Positions 8,401-16,803 are shown, counted from the stretch's first letter. The stretch is DNA of 64,000 nt from Clostridiales bacterium CCNA10 (GCA_003573975.1 AP018533.1:1364001-1428000), one strand, 5' to 3'. Made by a program: numbers and translations. Notes: a model not told the origin generated them from the sequence alone.

Positions 8401-8501
8401 CTGTGATAAAATAAGAGCGGAATGAGAACATAATGCTGCTGTAATCGGCAGAAAGCTGATAAAATCAGAGGAATTTCAGCAGGATTTACCTATTTTGCCC
8501 C

Positions 8502-8529
8502 TTGAAGTTCTTTCCCGAAATGGTATCAT
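8502..8529 (+). promoter_or_regulatory. Possible promoter of the MATE gene
   Basis: TTGAAG, 16-bp spacer, TATCAT, about 75 bp upstream of the start codon. Moderate match to consensus. Confidence 0.45.
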
Positions 8530-8602
8530 AATGTGTCGGCTCCTGCGGCTCATAGCCGGGTGGGAGCCGGAACTTTGAATGGGACAGGAAGGGAGAACGG
8601 AT

Positions 8603-9961
8603 ATGAGTCAGACAGCTGTGGATGACCGCTATTTTCAGACGGAGCGTGTGTGGAAGATCCTGCTGCGCATCGCCCCTCCGGTGATGCTGGCCCAGCTGAT
8701 CCAGGCCCTCTATAATATTGTGGACAGCTACTTTGTGGGGCAGTACTCCAACAGCGGCCTGACAGCCCTGTCTGTGATCTTTCCGGTCCAGTTGATCATT
8801 ACTGCCATTGCGGTGGGGACCGGCGTGGGCGTGAACACCTATATGGCCCGGATGTATGCCTTTGGAAAGAAGCGGGCGGCCGACTGCACGGCCGGGACGG
8901 GAATGGTGCTGGCAGTCATCAGCTGGGCAGTGTTTGCAGCGGCGGCGCTTCTGCTGATGGAGCCCTATGTGCGCACCTCCGCGACCTCTTCGGGTGCGGT
9001 AGCCGATGCGGTGCTCTATGGAAACATCGTGTGTGTGGGGAGCCTGGGGATCTTTCTGGAGAGCATCTGGACCAAGGTACACCAGGCGGGCGGCAATATG
9101 CGTCTGCCCATGCTGGCCCAGATCGCCGGAGCGCTGACCAACATCGTGCTGGACCCCATCCTGATTTTTGGGCTGGGTCCTGTTCCGCGCATGGGGATCG
9201 CGGGAGCGGCCATCGCCACGGTGGTGGGCCAGTGTGTGGCGGCGGTCATTACGGGGATTTCCGGCTTCCGCCGCCCGCCCAAGCCGGTGGTGATGCGGAA
9301 GTATGTTCGGCAGATCTACCGCCTGGGCTATCCCTCTATTTTCATGCAGATGCTGTACACCGTGTATATCATGGCTCTGAATATGATCCTGGCCGGGTTT
9401 TCGGACGACGCGGTGACCGTGTTGGGTCTGTATTATAAGCTCCAGTCCTTTTTCTTCATCCCGCTCAACGGACTTCGGACCTGTATCGTGCCCATCCTCA
9501 GCTATAACTTCGCCTGTCTGGCCTATGATCGGTGCAAACGGATTCTGTACGACTCCTGTGGGATCTCACTGGTCTTTATGCTGGTGGGCGTGGTCAGCTT
9601 TGAGTGCATCCCGGGCCGCCTGATCGGCCTGTTTTCCCAGGACCCGGCGGTGCTGGCCATCGGGGTGCCTGCCTTCCGTATCATCGGACTGAGCTTTATT
9701 CCCGCTGTGCTCTCCCTGATGCCGCCGGTGTTTTTTCAGGCCATCGGAGCGGCGGGCCCCAGCCTGCTGCTGTCTGTGGTGCGGCAGATCTGCTGTCTGA
9801 TTCCCCTGTTCTGGATCTTTTCCAAGATCAGCCTGGAGGCGACCTGGTTTGCCTATCCTCTCTCAGAGGTCATCACAGGCAGCCTGGGGGTGGCCTTCTA
9901 CCTCCGGCAGCTCCAGCGGTGGAGGCGGGAGGCGCCGATGGCGGGTCCCACGGTCCGATGA
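8603..9961 (+). CDS. MATE-family efflux transporter
   Basis: A 452-residue polytopic membrane protein of the MATE/DinF family, expected to expel drugs or metabolites using Na+ or H+. The first helix region, VWKILLRIAPPVMLAQLIQALYN, and the paired halves of about six membrane segments each fit the family. Start is the ATG after aagggagaacgg rather than an in-frame ATG eight codons earlier. The substrate cannot be told from sequence. It stands alone between two terminators. Confidence 0.9.
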   Translation: MSQTAVDDRYFQTERVWKILLRIAPPVMLAQLIQALYNIVDSYFVGQYSNSGLTALSVIFPVQLIITAIAVGTGVGVNTYMARMYAFGKKRAADCTAGTGMVLAVISWAVFAAAALLLMEPYVRTSATSSGAVADAVLYGNIVCVGSLGIFLESIWTKVHQAGGNMRLPMLAQIAGALTNIVLDPILIFGLGPVPRMGIAGAAIATVVGQCVAAVITGISGFRRPPKPVVMRKYVRQIYRLGYPSIFMQMLYTVYIMALNMILAGFSDDAVTVLGLYYKLQSFFFIPLNGLRTCIVPILSYNFACLAYDRCKRILYDSCGISLVFMLVGVVSFECIPGRLIGLFSQDPAVLAIGVPAFRIIGLSFIPAVLSLMPPVFFQAIGAAGPSLLLSVVRQICCLIPLFWIFSKISLEATWFAYPLSEVITGSLGVAFYLRQLQRWRREAPMAGPTVR

Positions 9962-10027
9962 GACCGTGGAGACGCTGCGGTCTGCTTTTGATTTGATCAG
10001 GATGGCCGCCATTTGGCGGCCATCCTG
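9961..10027 (+). terminator. Tandem hairpins after the MATE gene
   Basis: AGACCG/CGGTCT followed by gctttt, overlapping the stop codon, and then a perfect 13-bp stem (9998-10010 with 10015-10027) with an attt loop. The second has no T-run. Together they probably separate the MATE and SulP genes. Confidence 0.55.
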
Positions 10028-10066
10028 CATATCTGGCAGAAAAGAACGGTTATTTTGCAGTTTTAC

Positions 10067-10095
10067 TTGCTTTTCTCCTCCGTATCCCGTATGAT
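10067..10095 (+). promoter_or_regulatory. Possible promoter of the SulP gene
   Basis: TTGCTT, 17-bp spacer, TATGAT, roughly 100 bp upstream of the GTG start. Confidence 0.5.
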
Positions 10096-10191
10096 AAGAG
10101 ATGTGTGTAAAAAGACCGTTAAGAAACTGCGGTCCACGGGGAGAGCGCCACGGCTGCGGTCTGCCCGGAGAAGAAAAAGGAGAGAGAGAAC

Positions 10192-11817
10192 GTGGAAAAA
10201 CTGCGTCCGCAGCTGCTGCGCTCCCTGGAGGACTATTCCAGGGAAAAGCTGATGAAGGACCTGATCGCCGGCGTCATTGTGGCGATCATCGCGCTGCCCC
10301 TGTCTATCGCGCTGGCCCTGGCCTCTGGGGTGTCCCCGGAACAGGGCCTGTATACCGCCATCGTGGCGGGCTTTCTGGTGTCCGCCCTGGGCGGGAGCAA
10401 GGTACAGATCGCCGGGCCCACAGCGGCCTTCGCCGCCATCGTAGCGGGGATCGTGGCCCGAAACGGGATGGACGGCCTGGCGGTTGCCACCATTCTGGCT
10501 GGGATCCTGCTGGTGCTCATGGGACTGCTCCGCATGGGCAGCATGATCAAGTTCATCCCCTATACCATCACCACAGGCTTTACCTCCGGCATCGCGGTGA
10601 CCATCGTGGTGGGGCAGCTGAAGGATTTCTTCGGGGTGACCTTCCGGAACACTCCCATCGAGACTGTGGAGAAAATGGAGGAATTTATTTCCTGCTTCGA
10701 TACCGTCAATCTGTGGGCCCTGGTGGTGGGCTGTATCGCCCTGGCGATCCAGATCGTCTGGCCCCGCTTTTTTAAGCGGGTGCCCGCATCTCTGGTGGCG
10801 GTGATCGCCACGGCGGCCATGGTGGGCCTGCTGAAGCTGCCGGTGAACACCATTGGGGACCTGTATACCATCTCCGGCGGCCTGCCCCGGTTTGCCCTGC
10901 CTGCCCTGTCCTATGAGACGGTGGCGGCGGTCCTGCCGGACGCATTCACCATCGCTATTCTGGCGGCCATCGAGTCCCTGCTGTCCTGTGTGGTGGCCGA
11001 TGAGATGATTGGCGGGCGGCACAACTCCAACATGGAGCTGGTGGCCCAGGGCATCGGCAATACCGCCTCGGCCCTGTTCGGCGGGATCCCCGCCACCGGC
11101 GCCATCGCCCGGACAGCGGCCAACATCAAAAATGGAGGAAATTCTCCGGTGGCCGGTATGGTGCACGCGGTGGTGGTCCTGGTGACCCTGGTGTTTCTCA
11201 TGCCCCTGGCGGCCCTGATCCCGATGCCCTGCATCGCGGCGATTCTGCTGATGGTGGCCTATAATATGAGCGGCTGGCGGACGTTTCTTCAGGTGGTCCG
11301 CCGCTCCCCCAAGAGCGATGCGGCGGTGCTGCTGCTCACCTTTTTCCTCACAGTGATCTTCGATCTGGTGGTGGCCATCGGTGTGGGCCTGTCCCTGGCC
11401 TGTCTGCTGTTCATGACGCGGATGGCTAACGTGGCGGTGATCAAGGAGTGGAAGTATGTGGAGGATGAGGATGCGCAGGGCCGCTTCCGGCATGTGCCGG
11501 AGCACGTGATGGTCTATGAGATCGACGGCCCCATGTTTTTCGGAGCGGCGGACCAGATCCCCCACATCGACCCCAGAGAGACCCGCCGGGTGATGATCCT
11601 GCGGATGCGAAGTGTCCCAGCCCTGGACATCACTGCCCTCAACAGCCTGGCCCGGCTGTGGAAGGAGTGCCAGCGGCACAGGGTGCAGCTCATCCTCTCC
11701 CATGTGAATGAGCAGCCCCTGTCTGTGATGCGCAAGTCGGGCTTCTATGAGGCGGTAGGGGAGGAGTGGTTCTGTCCCAACATCGACACCGCCCTGGAGC
11801 TGGCCTCCAAGCTCTGA
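10192..11817 (+). CDS. SulP-family inorganic anion transporter with STAS domain
   Basis: A 541-residue SLC26/SulP transporter. The membrane part (about 20-420) starts with the typical DLIAGVIVAIIALPLSIALA and includes GLYTAIVAGFLVSALGGS and KVQIAGPTAAF. A cytoplasmic STAS domain follows (about 435-540, VMVYEIDGPMFFGAADQI). The GTG start is supported by aaaggagagag. Substrates of the family include sulfate, bicarbonate and dicarboxylates; sulfate would suit the cysteine-synthesis genes next door, but that is inference. Confidence 0.92.
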   Translation: MEKLRPQLLRSLEDYSREKLMKDLIAGVIVAIIALPLSIALALASGVSPEQGLYTAIVAGFLVSALGGSKVQIAGPTAAFAAIVAGIVARNGMDGLAVATILAGILLVLMGLLRMGSMIKFIPYTITTGFTSGIAVTIVVGQLKDFFGVTFRNTPIETVEKMEEFISCFDTVNLWALVVGCIALAIQIVWPRFFKRVPASLVAVIATAAMVGLLKLPVNTIGDLYTISGGLPRFALPALSYETVAAVLPDAFTIAILAAIESLLSCVVADEMIGGRHNSNMELVAQGIGNTASALFGGIPATGAIARTAANIKNGGNSPVAGMVHAVVVLVTLVFLMPLAALIPMPCIAAILLMVAYNMSGWRTFLQVVRRSPKSDAAVLLLTFFLTVIFDLVVAIGVGLSLACLLFMTRMANVAVIKEWKYVEDEDAQGRFRHVPEHVMVYEIDGPMFFGAADQIPHIDPRETRRVMILRMRSVPALDITALNSLARLWKECQRHRVQLILSHVNEQPLSVMRKSGFYEAVGEEWFCPNIDTALELASKL

Positions 11818-11844
11818 GCATGAGGGGGAGAAGGGCGCTTCAGA

Positions 11845-11884
11845 GGCCGGCGGATGCGTCCGTGTCCGCCGGCCGGCCCTTTTA
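11845..11884 (+). terminator. Intrinsic terminator after the SulP gene
   Basis: A 10-bp perfect stem (GGCCGGCGGA / TCCGCCGGCC) with a 10-nt loop, followed by ggcccttttaaa. Confidence 0.75.
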
Positions 11885-11904
11885 AAGCCAGACGAAGGAA
11901 AAAA

Positions 11905-11944
11905 TCCCGCCGCGCTTGACACGGCGCGGCGGGAATGATAATAT
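11905..11944 (+). promoter_or_regulatory. Promoter of the cysE T-box operon, with -35 in the loop of an inverted repeat
   Basis: TTGACA (11916-11921), 17-bp spacer, TAATAT (11939-11944): a near-perfect sigma-A promoter. The -35 box sits in the 8-nt loop of a perfect 11-bp inverted repeat, TCCCGCCGCGC (11905-11915) and GCGCGGCGGGA (11924-11934). The repeat may be a protein-binding site or, read on the minus strand, a terminator with a T-run. Confidence 0.82.
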
Positions 11945-11950
11945 ACTGTC

Positions 11951-12182
11951 TTGTAAAACAAAAAGCGCGGAGAACGGAAAAGTAGCGTCTGATCCAAAGG
12001 ACAGAGAGGGCCCCTCACCAGCTGAAAGGGGGCCTGCGGCGGAGGGTGTGAAGTGCGTCCGGGAGCGCGGCGGGCAATGCCGTCCGACTTGACCCCGTTA
12101 CCGGTCAGACAAGTGAGAAATGAGAGTGGAACCGCGAGAGATCGCCTCTTATGCCGCGTGGACGGCGTAGGGGGTTTTTCTT
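11951..12182 (+). ncRNA. T-box leader, probably tRNA-Cys-specific
   Basis: The conserved T-box sequence appears as GAGAGTGGAACCGCG (from about 12122). The likely specifier loop contains gaagTGCgtcc, placing a Cys codon at 12054-12056, and an AGTA element is present near 11985. The terminator is a 13-bp stem (12144-12156 with 12163-12175) containing several G-T pairs, followed by a T-rich run. Uncharged tRNA-Cys would stabilise the antiterminator and let transcription reach cysE and cysS. Cysteine specificity fits both downstream genes. Confidence 0.88.
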
Positions 12183-12228
12183 TTTCCCCGGCCGCCCACA
12201 GCACCCACATTATGGGAGGTTGCCTGTC

Positions 12229-12882
12229 ATGTTTCAAGCGTTGAATGAGACGCTGGAGGCCTATCAGCGCCGGGACCCGGCCGCCCGCTCCAAGCTGGAG
12301 ATCTTCCTGCTGTACCAGGGCGTCCACGCCACCCTGTACCACCGGCTGGCCCACTGGCTGTACTGCCACAACCGGAAGTTTCTGGCCCGGTGTGTCTCCC
12401 AGTGGAGCCGTTTCTGGACAGGGATCGAGATCCACCCCGGGGCGAAGATCGGCCGCCGCCTGGTCATCGACCACGGCATGGGCATCGTCATCGGCGAGAC
12501 CGCCGAGGTGGGGGACGACTGCCTGATCTACCACGGCGTCACACTGGGGGGGACGGGAAAAGACCAGGGGAAGCGCCACCCCACCGTGGGGAACAATGTG
12601 CTCTTGAGCTGCGGAGCCAAGGTGCTGGGTCCCTTTCGGATCGGGGATAACGCCCGGATCGCCTCCAACGCGGTGGTGCTCAGCGAGGTCCCGCCGGACG
12701 CTACCGCCGTGGGGATCCCGGCTCAGATCGTCCGCATTGCGGGCCATGCGACCCACTATGCCGACGAGGTGGACCAGACCAGTGTGGAGGACCCCATGCT
12801 GGAGCGTGTGGCCGCCCTCTCCCAGCGGCTGGAGCTGCTGGAGCGGCTGCTGGATGAGAAATTTTTGGAGCAGAAATCGTGA
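12229..12882 (+). CDS. cysE: Serine O-acetyltransferase
   Basis: A 217-residue left-handed beta-helix acetyltransferase making O-acetylserine from serine and acetyl-CoA for cysteine synthesis. The hexapeptide-repeat core runs through IEIHPGAKIGRRLVIDHG, VVIGET-like VIGETAEVG and YHGVTLGGTG, with the catalytic-type His residues DHGMG and YHGV. Start is the ATG after gggaggttgcc; frame-open sequence upstream belongs to the T-box terminator. A helical tail of LERVAALSQRLELLERLL may form a coiled coil. First gene of a Cys T-box operon with cysS. Confidence 0.95.
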   Translation: MFQALNETLEAYQRRDPAARSKLEIFLLYQGVHATLYHRLAHWLYCHNRKFLARCVSQWSRFWTGIEIHPGAKIGRRLVIDHGMGIVIGETAEVGDDCLIYHGVTLGGTGKDQGKRHPTVGNNVLLSCGAKVLGPFRIGDNARIASNAVVLSEVPPDATAVGIPAQIVRIAGHATHYADEVDQTSVEDPMLERVAALSQRLELLERLLDEKFLEQKS

Positions 12883-12904
12883 GACTGCCCCTGCGGTCAG
12901 CGAT

Positions 12905-12975
12905 GTTGCAGGAGCGCACACTGTGCGCCCCTACAAAAGGGAACACGACAGCGGGCGGCCAAAGGCCGCCCATAC
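12905..12975 (+). repeat. Palindromic intergenic elements between cysE and cysS
   Basis: Two GC-rich palindromes lie in the 122-bp gap: GCGCAC act GTGCGC (12914-12928), followed by cccctac, and GGGCGGCC aaa GGCCGCCC (12953-12971). They look like fragments of a dispersed REP-like repeat, although no second copy is present here. Confidence 0.5.
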
Positions 12976-13004
12976 GAAAGAAAAAACAATGGAGGTTTTC
13001 TGTT

Positions 13005-14453
13005 ATGCTGTTATATAATTCTGCCACCCACAAAAAAGAGACCTTTACCACCCATATCCCGGGTCGTGTGGAGATGTACACCTGCGGCCCGACGGTGTAC
13101 CACTTTGCCCACATCGGGAACCTGCGCTCCTATATCATGGAGGATGTGCTGGAGAAGTTCCTGCGCTGGTCGGGCTATGATGTGAACCGGGTGATGAACA
13201 TCACCGACGTGGGCCACTTGAGTTCTGACGCGGACACCGGGGAGGACAAGATGCTCAAGGGCGCCCGCCGGGAGCACAAGACCGTCATGGAGATCGCCCA
13301 GTTTTACACGGACGCCTTTTTCTCCGACTGCTCCAAGCTGAACATCAAGACACCCGACGTGGTCCAGCCCGCCACCGGACTGATCGACGACTTTATCAAA
13401 ATCGTCTCCGGCCTGCTGGACAAGGGCTACGCCTATCTGGCGGGGGGCAACGTGTACTTTGATACCTCCAAGCTGGAGCGGTACTATGTGTTCAACGACC
13501 ACGACGAGGAGGATCTGGCCGTGGGCGTCCGGGAGGGCGTGGAGGAGGACACCAACAAGCGCAATAAAAACGACTTTGTCCTCTGGTTCACCAAGTCCAA
13601 GTTTGAGGACCAGGCCCTGAAGTGGGATTCCCCCTGGGGCGTGGGCTACCCCGGCTGGCACATCGAGTGCTCCGGCATCTCCCTGAAGTACAACGGGGAG
13701 TATCTGGACCTCCACTGCGGCGGCATTGACAACGCGTTCCCCCACCACACCAACGAGATCGCCCAGTCGGAGAGCTATCTGGGCCACTCCTGGTGCAAGC
13801 AATGGTTCCATGTCCACCACCTGAACACCAACTCCGGAAAGATGTCCAAGTCCAAGGGGGAGTTCCTGACAGTCTCCCTCCTGGAGGAGAAGGGATACGA
13901 CCCCCTGGCCTACCGCTTCTTCTGCCTGCAGAGCCACTACCGCAAGGGGCTGGTGTTCTCCTGGGAGAATCTGGACAACGCCGCTGGGGCCTATCAGAAG
14001 CTGGTGGCGAAGATCGCCGCAGTGGATCCCAAGGACGGGGATGTGGATGAGGCTGTTCTGGCGGAGTACAAGGAAAAATTCGCCAATCAGGTGGGCAATG
14101 ACCTGAACACCTCCATGGGCGTGACCGCCCTGTACGACGCCTTGAAGGCCAAGACCAACGGGGCCACCAAGCTGGCCATCCTGGACAGCTTTGACCAGGT
14201 GCTGTCCCTGGATCTGCTGGCCAAGGCGGCCAAGGTGCGGGAGGAGCAGTCCAGGGCCAAGGCTGCCCAGACCTCCGGCGGCTACACCGTCACCGGGGAG
14301 GGCGACCCTGAGATCGACGCCCTGGTCCTGGCCCGGGGCGAGGCCAAGAAGGCCAAGAATTTTGCCGAGGCCGACCGGATCCGGGATGAATTGAAGGCAA
14401 AGGGCATCGAGGTCACTGATGTGCCCGGCGGAGCGGTTTGGAAGAGAATTTGA
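13005..14453 (+). CDS. cysS: Cysteinyl-tRNA synthetase
   Basis: A 482-residue class I aminoacyl-tRNA synthetase charging tRNA-Cys. Visible motifs are the zinc-ligand CGPTVY (Cys27), the HIGN signature (36-39), HCGGIDNAFPHHTNE around the second metal ligands, and KMSKS at about 279. The C-terminal third is the helical anticodon-binding region. The ATG follows ggaggttttctgtt; a longer open frame reads back into the intergenic palindromes. Expression is probably governed by the Cys T-box ahead of cysE. Confidence 0.97.
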   Translation: MLLYNSATHKKETFTTHIPGRVEMYTCGPTVYHFAHIGNLRSYIMEDVLEKFLRWSGYDVNRVMNITDVGHLSSDADTGEDKMLKGARREHKTVMEIAQFYTDAFFSDCSKLNIKTPDVVQPATGLIDDFIKIVSGLLDKGYAYLAGGNVYFDTSKLERYYVFNDHDEEDLAVGVREGVEEDTNKRNKNDFVLWFTKSKFEDQALKWDSPWGVGYPGWHIECSGISLKYNGEYLDLHCGGIDNAFPHHTNEIAQSESYLGHSWCKQWFHVHHLNTNSGKMSKSKGEFLTVSLLEEKGYDPLAYRFFCLQSHYRKGLVFSWENLDNAAGAYQKLVAKIAAVDPKDGDVDEAVLAEYKEKFANQVGNDLNTSMGVTALYDALKAKTNGATKLAILDSFDQVLSLDLLAKAAKVREEQSRAKAAQTSGGYTVTGEGDPEIDALVLARGEAKKAKNFAEADRIRDELKAKGIEVTDVPGGAVWKRI

Positions 14454-14467
14454 GTCTGGTATGGAAT

Positions 14468-14501
14468 CAGGAGAGCCTCGGTCATGGCCGGGGCTCTCCT
14501 G
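14468..14501 (+). terminator. Long hairpin after cysS
   Basis: A 14-bp stem with one G-T pair and a 6-nt loop, between convergent cysS and azlD. No T-run follows on either strand, so its strength is uncertain. Confidence 0.5.
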
Positions 14502-14573
14502 ATGGTCAAAGTGAGAAAATCGGTTCAAAAGGGTGGGCCGATGTGTGCTTTCCGCCTCTTTTACGGCGTTCCT

Positions 14574-14909
14574 TTATCCGAATACGCCTTGTACAAGGAT
14601 CATGTAAAGCCCGGTAGCCCCAAAAATGGAGATCAGGTCGTTGCCCTTCCAGAGGTGGAGGAGCACCGCCGCCGCGCCTGCCAGCAGGGTGGGGACCCAC
14701 CCCGCCGGGGTGGAGAAGGTGACCCCCTTCATGCAGTAGACGATCAGCATGGCGATGATGGCAGGGGGCAGGACCTTGCCCAGGTACAGCACGATTTTTG
14801 GGGGATGCTCTCCGCGGTCGAACAGCAGAAAGGGCAGGGCCCGGGTCAAAAAGGTCACGGCGGACATGACGGCGATAGAGGCCAGTGCCTCCGCGGCGGT
14901 CAGCTGCAT
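14574..14909 (-). CDS. azlD: AzlD-family branched-chain amino acid export subunit
   Basis: A 111-residue membrane protein with about four hydrophobic segments, starting MQLTAAEALASIAVMSAVTF and containing FLTRALPFLLF, typical of AzlD. With AzlC it forms a two-component exporter for branched-chain amino acids and related compounds. Its start overlaps the azlC stop by 10 bp, indicating translational coupling. Confidence 0.9.
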   Translation of the reverse strand: MQLTAAEALASIAVMSAVTFLTRALPFLLFDRGEHPPKIVLYLGKVLPPAIIAMLIVYCMKGVTFSTPAGWVPTLLAGAAAVLLHLWKGNDLISIFGATGLYMILVQGVFG

Positions 14910-15616
14910 GGTACTTCCTCCTTTTTCTCCTCACAGCAGTCGTCCAGCTTGGGACGCAGGGCGGTCAGCGCCAGAACAATCATGCCCAGAGCGGGGAGGA
15001 GCATCTCCTCTGCCCCCACCAGCATCAGACTGAGCAGGGTGGCCGCGCCCCCCAGAAGGGCGGGGAGGTGGCTCCCGGCCTTTTTCCACTGGCCCACAGC
15101 GATAACCAGAAACAGCGCCGTCATGGCGAAGTCCACTCCGGTGGTGTCCAGCCCCAGGGCGGCGCCCAGCACAGAACCCAGGACCGACCCCAGAATCCAG
15201 TAGCTGTGGTCCAGCATGGCCACGGCAAAGTAGTAGTCATGCTCCTCCACCCCTGCTGGGGCCCGGGCGGAGCTGAGCAGGGCATAGGTCTCGTCGGTCA
15301 GGGAGAAGATCATGTAAAACTTTCGGGCACCCATTCCCCGGAACTTTTCCAGCATGGAAAGGCCGTACACCAGATGGCGGAAATTGATCATCAGCGTCAA
15401 AAACGCCGCCTGGCTCAGAGAAGCCCCAGTGGCCAGCAGAGAGACACCCAGATACTGTCCGGAGCCCGCATAAATGGTCATGCTCATCAGCAGAGCCCAA
15501 CCCACGCCGTAGCCCGCTGTTTCCAGCATCAGACCGAAGGCCATGCCGATGGCCAGATACCCCATCAAAACCGGAACCGTCGCCGGAAAGGCGGCGGTCA
15601 AGGCTTTTCGATTCAT
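14900..15616 (-). CDS. azlC: AzlC-family branched-chain amino acid export permease
   Basis: A 238-residue membrane permease starting MNRKALTAAFPATVPVLMGY, with family segments AIGMAFGLMLETAGYG, FLTLMINFRHLVYGLSM and SLTDETYALL. It exports branched-chain amino acids or analogues together with AzlD. A charged tail (DDCCEEKKEEVP) follows the last membrane helix. The operon reads towards cysS. Confidence 0.92.
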   Translation of the reverse strand: MNRKALTAAFPATVPVLMGYLAIGMAFGLMLETAGYGVGWALLMSMTIYAGSGQYLGVSLLATGASLSQAAFLTLMINFRHLVYGLSMLEKFRGMGARKFYMIFSLTDETYALLSSARAPAGVEEHDYYFAVAMLDHSYWILGSVLGSVLGAALGLDTTGVDFAMTALFLVIAVGQWKKAGSHLPALLGGAATLLSLMLVGAEEMLLPALGMIVLALTALRPKLDDCCEEKKEEVPCS

Positions 15617-15840
15617 GGATTCTACACCTCATTTACAACAGTTTCTCCTCATTTTACTCGTTTTTTTTCGCTGACGCAATCCCCATATCCGCAATTTTCG
15701 GGGCGGATTGGAAAATCGGTCAGCTGCAGACCTTCTTCAAAATGGGGCTTTGCACAGTGCAGGAAGTTTAAAGCATTATAAAACGTATCAACAGATGGAA
15801 GAAAGCAGGAGTATCAGATAAGGAAAGGAAGTGTGGTCAG
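15617..15840. other. Gap upstream of azlC and of the disrupted phosphatase gene
   Basis: About 220 bp of divergent upstream sequence. It should hold the azlC promoter (minus strand) and the original promoter of the phosphatase gene (plus strand), whose RBS aaggaag is visible just before 15841. No clear -35/-10 pair stands out. Confidence 0.5.
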
Positions 15841-15891
15841 ATGAAAAAGATACTTTTTGTGTGTCACGGCAGGATTTACTGTTCAGAATAA
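15841..15891 (+). pseudogene. 5' remnant of low-molecular-weight tyrosine phosphatase gene, cut off by the mobile element
   Basis: With a good RBS, ATG begins MKKILFVCHGRIYCSE and then stops. MKKILFVCHG is the expected N-terminus of an LMW phosphatase up to the catalytic loop, but the reading enters the mobile element after CHG. The downstream part of the gene is at the other end of the element, 10.9 kb away, with different first codons. Confidence 0.82.
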
Positions 15892-15951
15892 AAAGTCTCA
15901 AATCGTCTTAAATACTTCTATAAATAGTAGTTCTTATGTTTCATTCTCAAT

Positions 15952-15971
15952 TTTACCAATGATTTACCAAT
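15952..15971 (+). repeat. Left-end arm-type repeats of the element
   Basis: Two tandem TTTACCAAT units (15952-15960 and 15963-15971), in the same orientation as a matching pair at the right end (26579-26599). Their placement 80-100 bp inside the left core suggests integrase arm-binding sites. Confidence 0.6.
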
Positions 15972-16025
15972 ATTTCTGGAGAGTCAGACTTGCAAAAAAT
16001 AAGCCAGAATGAGGAGATTAAAAAT

Positions 16026-16403
16026 ATGAGCGAATTGAAACCAAGAATAACAGAAAACGGAATTGATTATATCCTTGTCGGAGATTACTATATCCCAGAC
16101 TTGAAACTGCCGGAGGAACACCGCCCTATCGGAAAGTACGGACGGATGCACCGGAAATATTTAAGGGAAGTTCACCCAGCCAGATTGAATACATTGATAC
16201 TGACCGGAGAATTGTGGACATATCTTGCAGACCTGAATGAACAGGCACAGGAACGGTTAGACACCATCATGGAGCAGATGAAAACAGCCGAAGGCGTGAC
16301 CGAGGAATTGAAGCGTACCCGTCAAATGGAATGGGTGCAGCGTTGCAATAACATTCACAACCGAGCAGAAGAAATTGTTTTATATGAGATGATTTATTCA
16401 TAA
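16026..16403 (+). CDS. tnpV: TnpV-like transposon-encoded protein
   Basis: A 125-residue soluble protein resembling TnpV of clostridial mobilizable transposons (Tn4451 type); its role is not established. Family-like features are the N-terminal DYILVGDYYIPDL, GKYGRMHRKYLREVHP and a Met/Glu-rich helical C-terminus. The ATG lies 9 bases after gaggag. It is the first gene inside the left end. Confidence 0.75.
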   Translation: MSELKPRITENGIDYILVGDYYIPDLKLPEEHRPIGKYGRMHRKYLREVHPARLNTLILTGELWTYLADLNEQAQERLDTIMEQMKTAEGVTEELKRTRQMEWVQRCNNIHNRAEEIVLYEMIYS

Positions 16404-16576
16404 CGATATAGTAGAATAAATATTACAAAAATTGAATTGACCAAGCAAAGCGAGGGCTGATTCTTGTCCGAAGGGTAGGAAAATGAGACAGAAATAGAAA
16501 CAGAAAATTGGAATTTCATGATGTAAACAGAAGATATATTTAACATAAATTTAACATGAATTTTATTATGTTCGGG

Positions 16577-16605
16577 TTGATTATAAAGTGGAGATTTGAT
16601 ATAAT
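16577..16605 (+). promoter_or_regulatory. Promoter of the leader peptide / CorC-like gene
   Basis: TTGATT, 17-bp spacer, TATAAT: a strong promoter about 40 bp upstream of the leader ORF. Confidence 0.75.
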
Positions 16606-16643
16606 CTACAACAATTATTATTTGAAAGGAGAAATATTTAAGT

Positions 16644-16736
16644 ATGGACGAAAGTGATAGTGATTCTGAAGCGAACCAATTCAATAGAATTTTCATTTAT
16701 ATATCACAGGGCATGAACTATGTATTCAAATCATAG
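16644..16736 (+). CDS. Leader peptide of an attenuator (30 codons)
   Basis: A 30-codon ORF beginning MDESDSDSEANQF with a strong gaaaggag ribosome-binding site 12 bases upstream. Its last codons lie inside the 5' arm of the stem-loop at 16708-16746 and its stop codon coincides with the inner 3' arm. A ribosome translating or stalling on it would therefore alter that hairpin, the arrangement known for leader peptides of resistance genes. No homologue recognised; function inferred from layout. Confidence 0.55.
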   Translation: MDESDSDSEANQFNRIFIYISQGMNYVFKS

Positions 16737-16746
16737 GGCATGCCCT
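16708..16746 (+). terminator. Attenuator hairpin ahead of the CorC-like gene
   Basis: AGGGCATG...CATGCCCT (8 bp) and an inner CTATG...CATAG (5 bp) separated by a small internal loop, with a 9-nt apical loop, then ttgct. It overlaps the end of the leader ORF. Confidence 0.55.
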
Positions 16747-16803
16747 TTGCTACTCAAAAATAGCTGTGATAATTGGAAAAATTTATTGTAGAAAGGTTTA
16801 TCT

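Noticed and set aside
10063-12921. A 952-codon minus-strand open frame across the SulP, T-box and cysE region
   Set aside because: It runs through a terminator, a promoter and a riboswitch on the other strand and encodes His/Gln/Arg-rich filler; an antisense shadow.
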